NCBI GenBank assembly: GCA_020025955.1
Contig: JAHHRF010000019.1
Location: forward strand, 1 to 28,823
From: Sutterella sp.
GTDB lineage: Bacteria > Pseudomonadota > Gammaproteobacteria > Burkholderiales > Burkholderiaceae_F
Direction of reading: 5' to 3'
Length of the DNA stretch: 28,823 bases
Below the pieces are notes generated by a model. It was given only the letters and a program-made list of their open reading frames with translations. It was not told the origin of the DNA and searched no databases. Position 1 is the stretch's first letter. Each line of letters opens with the position of its first letter. Positions 1-8,205 of this stretch are shown in pieces. Both the position numbers and the translations under genes were made by a program.

Positions 1-38
1 ACACAAATCGTTGGGTGTTCTTTTGAGGAGATACTCAC

Positions 39-3000
39 ATGAATCACATCTACAAAACGCGCTGGAGTCCAGTGCGTCAGGCTTGGGTTGTGGCGCATGA
101 AAAAAGCGCTGCTCATACAAAAAGCACAGCTAAGGGGCTGACCCTTCTCGGCACCACACTGCTGTTGGCCTCCACGTTAGCGTCCGCGGCTTACGTGGAG
201 CCCGGTCAAATCGGTAAAGACCAGGCCCACACGTGGGAAACCCCCGAGTACGCGGGCGTTATCTACAAGGACGACCACACGGAAGTGGGCTCCATGTGGG
301 GGTTGCGCGCCATGAATGCGTCCAGCGCCTATAGCCTGGGTTACCACGGTCAAAACGTCACCTTAGGCGTCATGGACTCTGGGGCACTGCTCACTCACCC
401 CGACTTTTCTCCCGATCGCTTCAAAGCCACCCACATTACGGGGAACTTTGCGAAGACCAAAACCGACCCCGTGGGTGAGCCCTACGACATCTCAGGGGAC
501 TGGATTAAAGGCGTTAACAATTCCCATGGGACGCGCGTAGCAGCCACCATGGGCGCCAATCGCGATGGCGAAGGCATGCATGGGATTGCGTGGGGCAGTG
601 AGATTCTAGTCGGGAACAACTGCGCACGCGACCATAAAGACGAGGGTCGGTGGGACTATGGTGCTTTCTATCAAGGCTACAGGGCCTTTGTGGATGGGGG
701 CGCCATGATCATCAATTCGAGCTTTGGCCCTGACATCCGTCGTGATGTGGACTCGCTCAAAGCCTATAAGGGAAAGAGCAAGAAGAAGCTCCCCAAAAAC
801 TACGACAAGTACGATGGCATTCTGGCGCTTGCCACCGTCCCTGACGTGGAATATGAATACTTCATCTTCCGAAACCACTACCAAGACACCCCCACCTTTA
901 TGGATGCGGCGTGGGCTGCTGTAAAAGACACCGATACCATTCAGGTTTTCACCGCCGGGAACACGTGGCGTGAAAACCCCTTCCATCGTGGGCTCTATCC
1001 GTACTTCCATCCGGAAGCCGAAGGTAATTGGATTTCGATTTCGGGCCTCACCAAAGACGACGTGATGGTGGACGGTAAGCATAAGACGCTTGAGGGCAAA
1101 TACCGTGCCATGGACCAAACGCTCTACCCCGCGGGGTTTAACAATAAAAAGCAAAAGGCTCGTGGGTTTAACCGTCCAGGGCTGGCCAAATACTGGTCGC
1201 TCGTGAGTGAAGGGGAATATGGGGCGGCCGCTACCGTCGACGAAGAAACGGGTGAAGCCACGTACGGCTCCATGAGTGGTACCTCCATGGCCGCGCCCTT
1301 AGTCTCTGGCGCCTTTGGGGTCTTAGCCTCTCGCTACCCTGAGATGACGGGTAAGCAAGTCCGTGAAGTCTTATTGTCCACCGCCAAACACACCAATGAC
1401 GATGGCACCCCCATGAAAGGGTGGAGTGCGCCAGAGGGTGAAACCGATGTGAAGTTGGGTTGGGGCTTACCCGACCTGAAGGCGGGGCTATTCGGCCCCA
1501 AACAGTTCTTTACGCAAAGCCACTTTAATTACGATTTGAAGGGCTTTGACGTTTGGCAAAACCCCATCAGTGAAACGGCGTTAAAGCAACGTGAACGCGA
1601 AGATAAAGCGTGGCTGATGCGCCTCACCGATGACGGGACGCTAAACGGAAACGTTTTAGCCGACAAGGGGGGTGTCTACAAACGCGACACCGAAGAGTCC
1701 GTGGCCCTGGTGGACTTGGACGATTCCCTTCGTGTGATATCTGAAGAGAATGCTCGTCAATGGCGTCAAGACTACTTTGATGCGCGTGCGAAGGACATTC
1801 GCGAGAAAGTCGCCCATGACCACTATCGGGCGTCGCTTACCAAGTCGGGCCCCGGCACCTTAGTCGTGGTCACCCCGACCCCCAGCACCTACACCGGTGG
1901 CACCCTCCTTAAGGCCGGTGAACTCTATGGGTTCTCGCATAGTTTCGGCGCCGCCCCCATCGTGGTTGAAGGCGGCACCTTTGGGATCCTCCCGCAATTT
2001 AACGACACCACCGTGACGCGCCAAGGGTGGCTTGATGGCACCACCGCCCAGCCCTTGGCTGACATCGTTATCAAAGACGGGGGCACGTTAAACGTGATGG
2101 TTTCCGGTGACAAAACCGAGACGCACGCGAAACGCCTTGTTTTAGAAAAGGGCGCCAAAGTGGGCTTAGCAACGCTCGACGTTAACCCCACGGGTCCTGC
2201 GCAATCCTTAGCGCAACAGTTGCGCGATCAGGGGGGAACCTTGACGGCGCGTTTCGTGGCAGAGGAGGGCATTGAAAACCACACGGATCTCACGAGCCTT
2301 GCGCAAGCCGACTACGCCTTGGTGCACCCCTCGATTACGCTCGAAAAGAACGCGCTCCTCATTACGGTAGCCAGCCTCTCTGAGGAAGAAAAAGGAGCCG
2401 CGTTGGCGGGCTTGGTAGCTAACGCCAATGAAGCCCGTGTGCTCGACGCCATGTTGGCCGTAGATCCCGCTATGGAAACGATGATCGGTGCCCAAACCGA
2501 GGCCCTTAAAGCGCAACTCAAAAAATCGGCCAACACGGGGCTCAACCGCGTGATGACGGGGCACGTTTTGTCCGCAACGAGGGTCGTAGACCAATGGCAC
2601 GAAAACGCCGTTTCTCGCGTGCCCGACGCTGACGCCCGTAGCCTCTGGGTAACGGCTTTGGGCACCAAGGGCGCTTTAAACGCAATGGGGGCCACGACGG
2701 ACATCACCACCCGCGGGGTGTTGGTGGGCTTTGACGTGCCCGTGGCGGCCTTACAGGTGGGCGCCCTCGTGGGGGTGGCTGACGGCCAATACACGTCCGA
2801 CGACGCGCCCAAGGTAAGCGGCCACGAAGTGCATGCGGGGCTCCATCTTAAGGCCCGGGTGAAGCCGATAGACCTTCATGCGGGGGTGCTCTATAGCGAC
2901 TTCCAACAGGGAATTGATGTGTCGAAAAGCCCCGAGGTTCGTGGACACATCGCGCAGGTCTTCTCTGAAGTGGGGTATCCCTTGACGTACGCCACGCCTT

Positions 3001-3383
3001 ACGTGGGGCTGGATTGGATTCGCGCGAACCACAAGAGGGTTACGCTCGATGCGACGAAGACGCCCGCCGATCAAACCCTCCTTCGCACAAGCCTTGGGGT
3101 GCGAGGTCACTACGACGTCAGGGTGAAGGGCTTGCCTTTGAAGCTCACGGGGAACTTGGCTTGGCAGCGCTTCACAGGTGACGTGACGGCTAAGGTCACG
3201 GTGTCGGTGGGGCAGAACCCCGTCACCTTAGAGGGGAGGGCATTAAAGAACCTGGCCCGCCTCTCGGTAGGGGCCTCTGCAGCGCTGAGTGCTAAGACCA
3301 CTTTAGGCGTAACGCTTGATGCGCAACAGGGCTCGGGCGTTAAAACCCATGGGCTCAACGTGACCTTTGACTACACCTTCTAA
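39..3383 (+). CDS. S8 (subtilisin-like) serine protease autotransporter, first copy
   Basis: This 1114-residue protein is a type Va autotransporter with a subtilisin-family passenger that should act at the cell surface or be released. Residues 1-50 look like an extended signal peptide (ESPR, starting MNHIYKTRWS and containing QAWVVAHEK), followed by a hydrophobic stretch and cleavage near ASA/AYVEP. The S8 catalytic residues are visible: Asp113 in VMDSG, His163 in NSHGTRVA, oxyanion Asn308 in TAGN and Ser416 in SGTSMAAP. A passenger beta-strand repeat (PATR-like, SGPGTL...STYTGGT) lies around 602-632. The beta-barrel runs from about 860 to the end and finishes with the terminal Phe typical of outer-membrane proteins. 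GAGGAG at 25-30 is a good ribosome site for this ATG. The length is similar to NalP/SphB1-type proteases. The next gene is a paralogue. Substrate unknown; family assignment is firm. Confidence 0.93.
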   Translation: MNHIYKTRWSPVRQAWVVAHEKSAAHTKSTAKGLTLLGTTLLLASTLASAAYVEPGQIGKDQAHTWETPEYAGVIYKDDHTEVGSMWGLRAMNASSAYSLGYHGQNVTLGVMDSGALLTHPDFSPDRFKATHITGNFAKTKTDPVGEPYDISGDWIKGVNNSHGTRVAATMGANRDGEGMHGIAWGSEILVGNNCARDHKDEGRWDYGAFYQGYRAFVDGGAMIINSSFGPDIRRDVDSLKAYKGKSKKKLPKNYDKYDGILALATVPDVEYEYFIFRNHYQDTPTFMDAAWAAVKDTDTIQVFTAGNTWRENPFHRGLYPYFHPEAEGNWISISGLTKDDVMVDGKHKTLEGKYRAMDQTLYPAGFNNKKQKARGFNRPGLAKYWSLVSEGEYGAAATVDEETGEATYGSMSGTSMAAPLVSGAFGVLASRYPEMTGKQVREVLLSTAKHTNDDGTPMKGWSAPEGETDVKLGWGLPDLKAGLFGPKQFFTQSHFNYDLKGFDVWQNPISETALKQREREDKAWLMRLTDDGTLNGNVLADKGGVYKRDTEESVALVDLDDSLRVISEENARQWRQDYFDARAKDIREKVAHDHYRASLTKSGPGTLVVVTPTPSTYTGGTLLKAGELYGFSHSFGAAPIVVEGGTFGILPQFNDTTVTRQGWLDGTTAQPLADIVIKDGGTLNVMVSGDKTETHAKRLVLEKGAKVGLATLDVNPTGPAQSLAQQLRDQGGTLTARFVAEEGIENHTDLTSLAQADYALVHPSITLEKNALLITVASLSEEEKGAALAGLVANANEARVLDAMLAVDPAMETMIGAQTEALKAQLKKSANTGLNRVMTGHVLSATRVVDQWHENAVSRVPDADARSLWVTALGTKGALNAMGATTDITTRGVLVGFDVPVAALQVGALVGVADGQYTSDDAPKVSGHEVHAGLHLKARVKPIDLHAGVLYSDFQQGIDVSKSPEVRGHIAQVFSEVGYPLTYATPYVGLDWIRANHKRVTLDATKTPADQTLLRTSLGVRGHYDVRVKGLPLKLTGNLAWQRFTGDVTAKVTVSVGQNPVTLEGRALKNLARLSVGASAALSAKTTLGVTLDAQQGSGVKTHGLNVTFDYTF

Positions 3384-3803
3384 GGAGGACGATTAAAGCG
3401 AAAGCCGACAGGGTGGGGTTGACGCAAAGGGGCTCAAGGGCGAGGCGTTTAGCCGTTTTCCTTTTCTTTCGTTTCCTCTCAGAAGGATGAATGGGGTTGA
3501 CTCAAGCCCTGACTCCCCTAGAGTCACCCCAACGAGTAGTGTCGACTTTCTTGTGTTTTTGGTTGATTTCATTTTTCTATATTCTTTTAAATTTCAATAG
3601 CTTTTGCTTTTCTGAAGAAGTGTCTATTAGGACATTTCCCATTTGTCGTTTCTACCTACGGGAATGGGACTAGGCGTGAGGGCGCTAACGGGTTCAAGGC
3701 CTTTAAGACAAGGGTTTTGTCAACGCAAAAACCCCGTATTGTCTACAAGCACTAAGCCTCTAGCGCAGTCCTAGACCTCTGGAAAAACAACGCGAAGCTT
3801 TCC

Positions 3804-3809
3804 TACAAT
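3804..3809 (+). promoter_or_regulatory. Possible -10 element for second autotransporter
   Basis: TACAAT lies 73 bases before the ATG at 3883, inside CCTACAATCGG. The identical 11-mer occurs 53 bases before the small trimeric autotransporter at 10122. No good -35 hexamer sits 16-18 bases upstream, so an activator would be needed or this is not the promoter. Confidence 0.3.
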
Positions 3810-3869
3810 CGGAAGGGCTAAAAGAAGAAGCAGGACCACATTGAGCTCTTCGTTTAGCGTTTTATTTTT

Positions 3870-3875
3870 GAGGAG
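3870..3875 (+). promoter_or_regulatory. Ribosome binding site fixing the start of the second autotransporter
   Basis: GAGGAG sits seven bases before the ATG at 3883. It lies in the context TTTTGAGGAGAT, which is also found just before the first autotransporter (22-32). This selects ATG 3883 over the in-frame TTG at 3841 and gives a proper extended signal peptide at the N terminus. Confidence 0.8.
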
Positions 3876-3882
3876 ATTGGTT

Positions 3883-6800
3883 ATGAACCGGATGTTTAAA
3901 ACCCTCTGGAGCACGCACCTCCAGCAGTATGTTGTCACCCATGAAAAGACATGCATGAACGGTAAACCTGCCAAGTCGGTGGCCGTCGCGCTTTTGGGCG
4001 CGGCCTTACTCTTGGGCTCTGGGGGTGCTTCGGCCACTTACGAAGAGCCTGGGAAGATTGGCAAAGACATGGCCCAGACCTGGGAGACCCCTGAATACAA
4101 CTGGTCGATGGTGACCGATGATGAGGGGACCGTTGGGTCCATGTGGAGCCTTAAAGCCATGAATGCGTCGAGCGCCTACGCCTTGGGCTTTCACGGTCAA
4201 GGGGTAAAAGTCGGTGTGATGGACTCGGGCGTTTTGATGTCGCACTCGGACTTGTCGGGTGAGCGCTTCCACGCCACGCACGTTACGGGCACCTATGGGT
4301 CGTCAGGGCACCGCTACATTCAGTACTACGGTCGCACCTTTAGTGGGGAAAGTCGTCCGACGGGGGACTACACCGAAGGCGAAACCTATGACTTCACGGG
4401 TGACTGGATCAAAGACGTTAACGACTCGCACGGCACCCGTGTCACGGCGTCGTTGGCCGCGAACCGTGATGGCGAAGGCATGCACGGTGTGGCTTGGGGC
4501 AGTGAAATCTACTCTTTAAATAGTGGGGGGAGTGACAAAACCAACCATGGTCCCTTCTTAGACTATGACTTCTTTAAGACCTCGTACAAGACCGCGGTCG
4601 ACCAGGGCGTTAAGATCATCAACAACAGTTTCGGCACCAACATTAAGCGCGATGTGCGTAAGTTAAAGCGCTACAAGAAAAAAGAAAACCGTCCGGTGAG
4701 CTATAGCTACACGGAAAGCGGTCTGAAATTGGATACCGTGGCGGACGTCGAATACGAGTACTTCCTCTTTAAGAACCTCTACCAAGACAAGAAGTCCTGG
4801 TTAGATGGGGCGTGGGAAGCCGTCAAGGGCACCGACGTTATCCAGTCGATGGCCGCCGGCAACAACTGGCGCAATAACCCCTTCCATCGTGGGATGTATC
4901 CGTACTTCCATCCGGAAGCGGAAGGCAATTGGATCTCCAACTCTGGCCTCACCAAAGACGATGAGTTAGTCGACGGCGTCCTTCACCCCTTAGAGGGCAA
5001 ATATCGCGCCTTGGATGAGCGCCTCTACCCGGCAGGCTACGACAACAAGGTAAAGAAGGCTCAGGGCTTTAACCGTCCGGGCTTTGCGAAATATTGGTCG
5101 CTTGTGAACGAAGGCTCCTACGGGGCAACGGCTAGCGTGAGCGATGAGGGCGAAGCCATCTTCGGGAGCATGGGGGGGACCTCCATGGCGACGCCCTTGA
5201 GTTCGGGCGCCTTTGCCGTTCTTTCCTCTCGCTACCCTGAAATGACGGGTAAGCAAATCCGTGAAGTGCTCTTTTCCACCGCCAAGCACACTAATGATGA
5301 CGGCTCTACCATGAAGGGTTGGACCGCGCCTGAGGGTGAAGTGGACGTGAAAATGGGTTGGGGGTTACCAGACCTCAAGGCAGGGATGTTTGGGCCTAAG
5401 CAGTTCTTCTCATTGAGTCACTTCAACTACGAGCTCAATGGGGTCGATGTGTGGCAAAACCCGATTGGTGAGACCGCCTTAAAGCAGCGCGAACGCGAAG
5501 ATAAGGCGTGGCTCGCCAGTGTCACGGACGATGGCACGTTAACGGGGAATGTCTTAGCCAGCAAGGGGGGCGACTATAAACTCGATACGGAAGAAGGGGT
5601 TCCCATCTATGGGTTGGATACCGATCCCTTAGTGCGCGCTGGGGAAAAGGTAACCCTTCGTTTAGTGGAGGCTGGGAACGCCGAAAAGTGGCGTCAGGAA
5701 TACTTTGACGCGCGCGCCAAGGACATTCGCGAGAAGATGGCGAACGACCACTACCGTGCCTCGCTCACGAAGTCGGGCCCGGGCACCTTAGTGTTAGCCA
5801 CGACGGCCCCCAGTACCTACACCGGTGGCACGACCGTGAAGGCCGGGGAACTCTATGGGTTCTCGCACAGCTTTGGTCAAGCCCCCATCGTGATTGAGGG
5901 CGGTGCCTTTGGGGTCCTTGCGCAATTTAACGACACCACCGTGACGCGCCAAGGGGTGTTGGATGGCTCGACGGCGACGCACTTAGCGGACATTCTCGTG
6001 AAAGACGGTGGCACGTTAAACGTCATGGTCTCGGGCGACCAGGTCGATACCTATGCCAAACATGTCGTCTTAGAAAAGGGCGCTAAGGTGGGCTTAGCCA
6101 CGTTGGATCAGAGTGCGACGGGCGCTTCGCAATCGGTGGCGGCCAAGTTGCGCGAAAACGGTGGCTCGATCACGGCTCGCTTAATCGCGGATGACGGCAT
6201 TGAAAACCATACGGACTTGGGTGCACTCACCCAGCCCGATTACGTCTTCTTAGAGTCGTCAGTGGCGGTGGATGGGAACGCCTTAACGGTAAAGGTTAAT
6301 GCGCTGCCGCCAGAAAAAATGATCGATAACCTCACGGATATCATCACCACGGCCAATGAAGGTCGTGTGGCCGAAGCGCTCTTTAGGGATGCCAAGGACG
6401 ATCCGACGAGGTTGGATCCCTTAGTGTTAGCGGATAAGGCCGCGTTAAAGGCGTTAATTGCGGCGCCAGCGGATACGACGTTCAATAACGTTATGAATGC
6501 CCGTCTCCTTAACGCCACCCGCTTAGCCGATACCGTCTTAGACGGTACGGTGGATCGCCAGGCCCAGGAAGGCAAACTCACCGTCTGGATGACGGCCTTA
6601 GCTGACCAGGGTGATGTCACGTTTGATGACCTCAAAACGGATAACACCCAGTACGGCACGTTGATTGGCGTTGAGACGCCGGTCAATGGCGTAACGGTCG
6701 GGGGGTTCTTTGGCGCGGGTCATTCCAAGTTCGACACGGACGGTCATGCCAAGATTAGTGGGCGCGACCTCCACGCAGGGATCTATGCCAAGACGGCCTT

Positions 6801-7326
6801 AGACAAGATTGGCGTGAAGGCGGGGCTTGCCTACAGCCACCTCGACCATGAAGTCGACAACGCCGCGAAGTCCTCTGCCAAGGCCAACCTCACCCAGCTC
6901 TTCGGTGAAGTGAGCTATACCGTGACGGAGGGGGTTGCTCCTTACGCTGGGATGGATTGGGTCCATGCTCTGAATAAAGACGTGGAAACGGACATGAACC
7001 GTAAGGCGGATAAACAGGACGTCTTTGCCACGAACGTAGGCGTTCGATGTGAGTTGCCTGTGTCGCTCAAGGGCGTTGACCTGAAACTCACGGGAGACCT
7101 TGGCTGGACGCACTTCTTTGGGGACACCACCCCCACCACGCAGGTTAACGTCGGTACCCACGTCGTTGCCGTCGAAGGGGGCAAACTCAAAGATGTTGGT
7201 AACGTGAGTGTTGGCGTCTCTGCTCAACTCACCCCGGTCTTTAACGTGGGGCTCGCCTACCAAGGTAACTTCGGTCAGGGCATTAAGAGTAACGGCCTCA
7301 AAGCCACGCTCAACTACGCCTTCTAA
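3883..7326 (+). CDS. S8 (subtilisin-like) serine protease autotransporter, second copy
   Basis: This 1147-residue protein is a paralogue of the preceding gene with the same layout. The extended signal peptide starts MNRMFKTLWS and continues into a hydrophobic core, with cleavage near ASA/TYEEP. The S8 protease domain has Asp114 (VMDSG), His183 (DSHGTRV), Asn327 (AAGNN) and Ser434 (GGTSMATP). A PATR-like strand repeat is near 630-660, and a C-terminal beta-barrel from about 895 ends in LNYAF. Compared with copy one it has roughly 19 extra residues in a Tyr/Gly/Arg-rich loop between the catalytic Asp and His, around residues 137-168. That loop lies where subtilisin substrate clefts often vary. 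The protease and linker regions are close to copy one; the barrel is clearly more divergent. Start chosen by GAGGAG at 3870-3875; the upstream in-frame TTG would spoil the signal peptide. A hairpin terminator follows at 7351-7401. Substrate unknown. Confidence 0.93.
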   Translation: MNRMFKTLWSTHLQQYVVTHEKTCMNGKPAKSVAVALLGAALLLGSGGASATYEEPGKIGKDMAQTWETPEYNWSMVTDDEGTVGSMWSLKAMNASSAYALGFHGQGVKVGVMDSGVLMSHSDLSGERFHATHVTGTYGSSGHRYIQYYGRTFSGESRPTGDYTEGETYDFTGDWIKDVNDSHGTRVTASLAANRDGEGMHGVAWGSEIYSLNSGGSDKTNHGPFLDYDFFKTSYKTAVDQGVKIINNSFGTNIKRDVRKLKRYKKKENRPVSYSYTESGLKLDTVADVEYEYFLFKNLYQDKKSWLDGAWEAVKGTDVIQSMAAGNNWRNNPFHRGMYPYFHPEAEGNWISNSGLTKDDELVDGVLHPLEGKYRALDERLYPAGYDNKVKKAQGFNRPGFAKYWSLVNEGSYGATASVSDEGEAIFGSMGGTSMATPLSSGAFAVLSSRYPEMTGKQIREVLFSTAKHTNDDGSTMKGWTAPEGEVDVKMGWGLPDLKAGMFGPKQFFSLSHFNYELNGVDVWQNPIGETALKQREREDKAWLASVTDDGTLTGNVLASKGGDYKLDTEEGVPIYGLDTDPLVRAGEKVTLRLVEAGNAEKWRQEYFDARAKDIREKMANDHYRASLTKSGPGTLVLATTAPSTYTGGTTVKAGELYGFSHSFGQAPIVIEGGAFGVLAQFNDTTVTRQGVLDGSTATHLADILVKDGGTLNVMVSGDQVDTYAKHVVLEKGAKVGLATLDQSATGASQSVAAKLRENGGSITARLIADDGIENHTDLGALTQPDYVFLESSVAVDGNALTVKVNALPPEKMIDNLTDIITTANEGRVAEALFRDAKDDPTRLDPLVLADKAALKALIAAPADTTFNNVMNARLLNATRLADTVLDGTVDRQAQEGKLTVWMTALADQGDVTFDDLKTDNTQYGTLIGVETPVNGVTVGGFFGAGHSKFDTDGHAKISGRDLHAGIYAKTALDKIGVKAGLAYSHLDHEVDNAAKSSAKANLTQLFGEVSYTVTEGVAPYAGMDWVHALNKDVETDMNRKADKQDVFATNVGVRCELPVSLKGVDLKLTGDLGWTHFFGDTTPTTQVNVGTHVVAVEGGKLKDVGNVSVGVSAQLTPVFNVGLAYQGNFGQGIKSNGLKATLNYAF

Positions 7327-7350
7327 CAGGCGTTAACGCGTAACCCAATC

Positions 7351-7401
7351 ACGGACACGACGTCGTCCCCACCACAGGGGACGGGGTGGTGTCCGTTTTT
7401 T
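7351..7401 (+). terminator. Intrinsic terminator after second autotransporter
   Basis: The outer stem ACGGACAC (7351-7358) pairs with GTGTCCGT (7389-7396). An inner hairpin GTCCCC (7365-7370) pairs with GGGGAC (7377-7382). A run of six T follows. It begins 24 bases after the stop codon. Confidence 0.85.
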
Positions 7402-7772
7402 CATTCATTCCTTTTCTCTCATTCTCTCTTTTAAAAAGCGTGGCCCAGGCCCGAGGCTCAACCCTGGAAGAGGTCGGTCTTTTTCCTTTTCAAGACTTCG
7501 AAATCCAAAATTTTCTTTATAAATCCAGTGGGTTTCTCCATGAAACGAGGTCTTCAATCAGGGGATTCCCCGCAGAGGGCCTAGCAAAACAACGCAGAAT
7601 CTTCCACAATCAAAGGGTGGTCAAGGAGGCGGGCTTATAAGCTCCCCTCCCGCGCCTTTTTCCTTGACTTGGAATCCAAAGAGAACCTCCCCCTTCCCTT
7701 TAGGGGGTTTCGCCCCAGGTTGGTCACGTGTGTTGAGCGTGCCTGATCTGGGGTCTTTTCTTTGTGAGGAAG

Positions 7773-7781
7773 TTATTCACA
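7773..7781 (+). promoter_or_regulatory. DnaA-type box
   Basis: TTATTCACA matches the DnaA box consensus TTATNCACA exactly. It is the first of three DnaA-like sites in about 220 bases. Confidence 0.45.
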
Positions 7782-7856
7782 CGGGCGACTCCAAGCGTGC
7801 TTTCCCCAACCCTCGGTGAGTTGACGTTTTTTACTAAAGAACAAAAACACCTCACT

Positions 7857-7889
7857 GTCTATATTTCCCTCTGCTAGAAGGAAATAGAC
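7857..7889. repeat. Inverted repeat / hairpin
   Basis: GTCTA plus TTTCC (7857-7868, with a two-base bulge) pairs with GGAAATAGAC (7880-7889), an 11-base loop between them. No T-run follows, so it does not look like a terminator. It lies between two of the DnaA-type boxes. Confidence 0.5.
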
Positions 7890-7982
7890 GACAGGAAGAG
7901 GGCTTATCAAAGGGGCTAATGCCCCACTTTTTTGTGGTCCCACGACCCTTTCAAGGTTTTTCACAACAGTAATCAACAACCT

Positions 7983-7991
7983 TGTGGATAA
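7983..7991 (-). promoter_or_regulatory. Consensus DnaA box
   Basis: The complement of TGTGGATAA is TTATCCACA, the strong DnaA box. The next roughly 45 bases are AT-rich. A one-mismatch box, TTTTTCACA, lies at 7957-7965 on the other strand. Confidence 0.5.
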
Positions 7992-8082
7992 CTATGAAAG
8001 CAATTGATTTTCATTAGAAATTTTTCGTGCCTATTTTTTAAGCACGGCGCAGCGATTCTGACTGGGTTTGTGAGAGGGGGAG

Positions 8083-8091
8083 TGCTACACT
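8083..8091 (+). promoter_or_regulatory. Extended -10 promoter element for the M20 peptidase
   Basis: TGCTACACT contains an extended -10 (TGn followed by TACACT) 115 bases before the ATG at 8206. No strong -35 is present, which is common with extended -10 promoters. Confidence 0.4.
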
Positions 8092-8205
8092 AAAGGGGAC
8101 AAACGCTCACCGTCATCGAGAGGGAAAGCGCCTTTTTTCTCTTTCAGACGAACCAGGGGCCTGTGTTCGGTAGCGTGGGCGAAGAAAACTAAGGAGACAC
8201 TACTC

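Larger units (their letters stand above)
3384..3882. other. Intergenic region between the two protease autotransporters
   Basis: This stretch has no convincing gene. Around 3540-3650 it is strikingly AT-rich compared with the flanking genes. A small hairpin (GGGTTTTG at 3712-3719 against CAAAAACCC at 3725-3733) has no T-tract after it. No clear terminator for the first autotransporter was found. The last 100 bases hold a possible -10 element (TACAAT, 3804-3809) and the ribosome site of the second copy. Confidence 0.6.
7402..8205. other. Long intergenic region with hairpins, DnaA-type boxes and AT-rich tract
   Basis: No gene is supported here. Visible structure includes a partial copy of the sequence upstream of the second autotransporter around 7585-7625. 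There are two terminator-like hairpins: GCGGG at 7629-7633 with CCCGC at 7649-7653 then T5, and CCCCCT at 7689-7694 with AGGGGG at 7702-7707. A stronger hairpin lies at 7857-7889. DnaA-type boxes occur at 7773, 7957 and 7983, followed by an AT-rich tract at about 7991-8035 and a promoter for the downstream peptidase. Confidence 0.6.

Noticed and set aside
606..1154. Open frame on - inside the first autotransporter
   Set aside because: Antisense shadow of the protease domain; no family features, no promoter.
3491..3673. Possible 60-residue protein with a hydrophobic stretch between the autotransporters
   Set aside because: A GAAGGA precedes the ATG, but codon use is unlike the neighbours, the region is AT-rich intergenic DNA, and the hydrophobic part comes from T-rich sequence.
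7386..7640. 84-residue open frame after the second autotransporter
   Set aside because: It begins inside the 3' arm of the terminator hairpin and has no recognisable features.
7629..7661. Intrinsic terminator for an unseen transcript
   Set aside because: Only a five-pair stem with a 15-base loop before T5; too weak to call without a gene in front of it.
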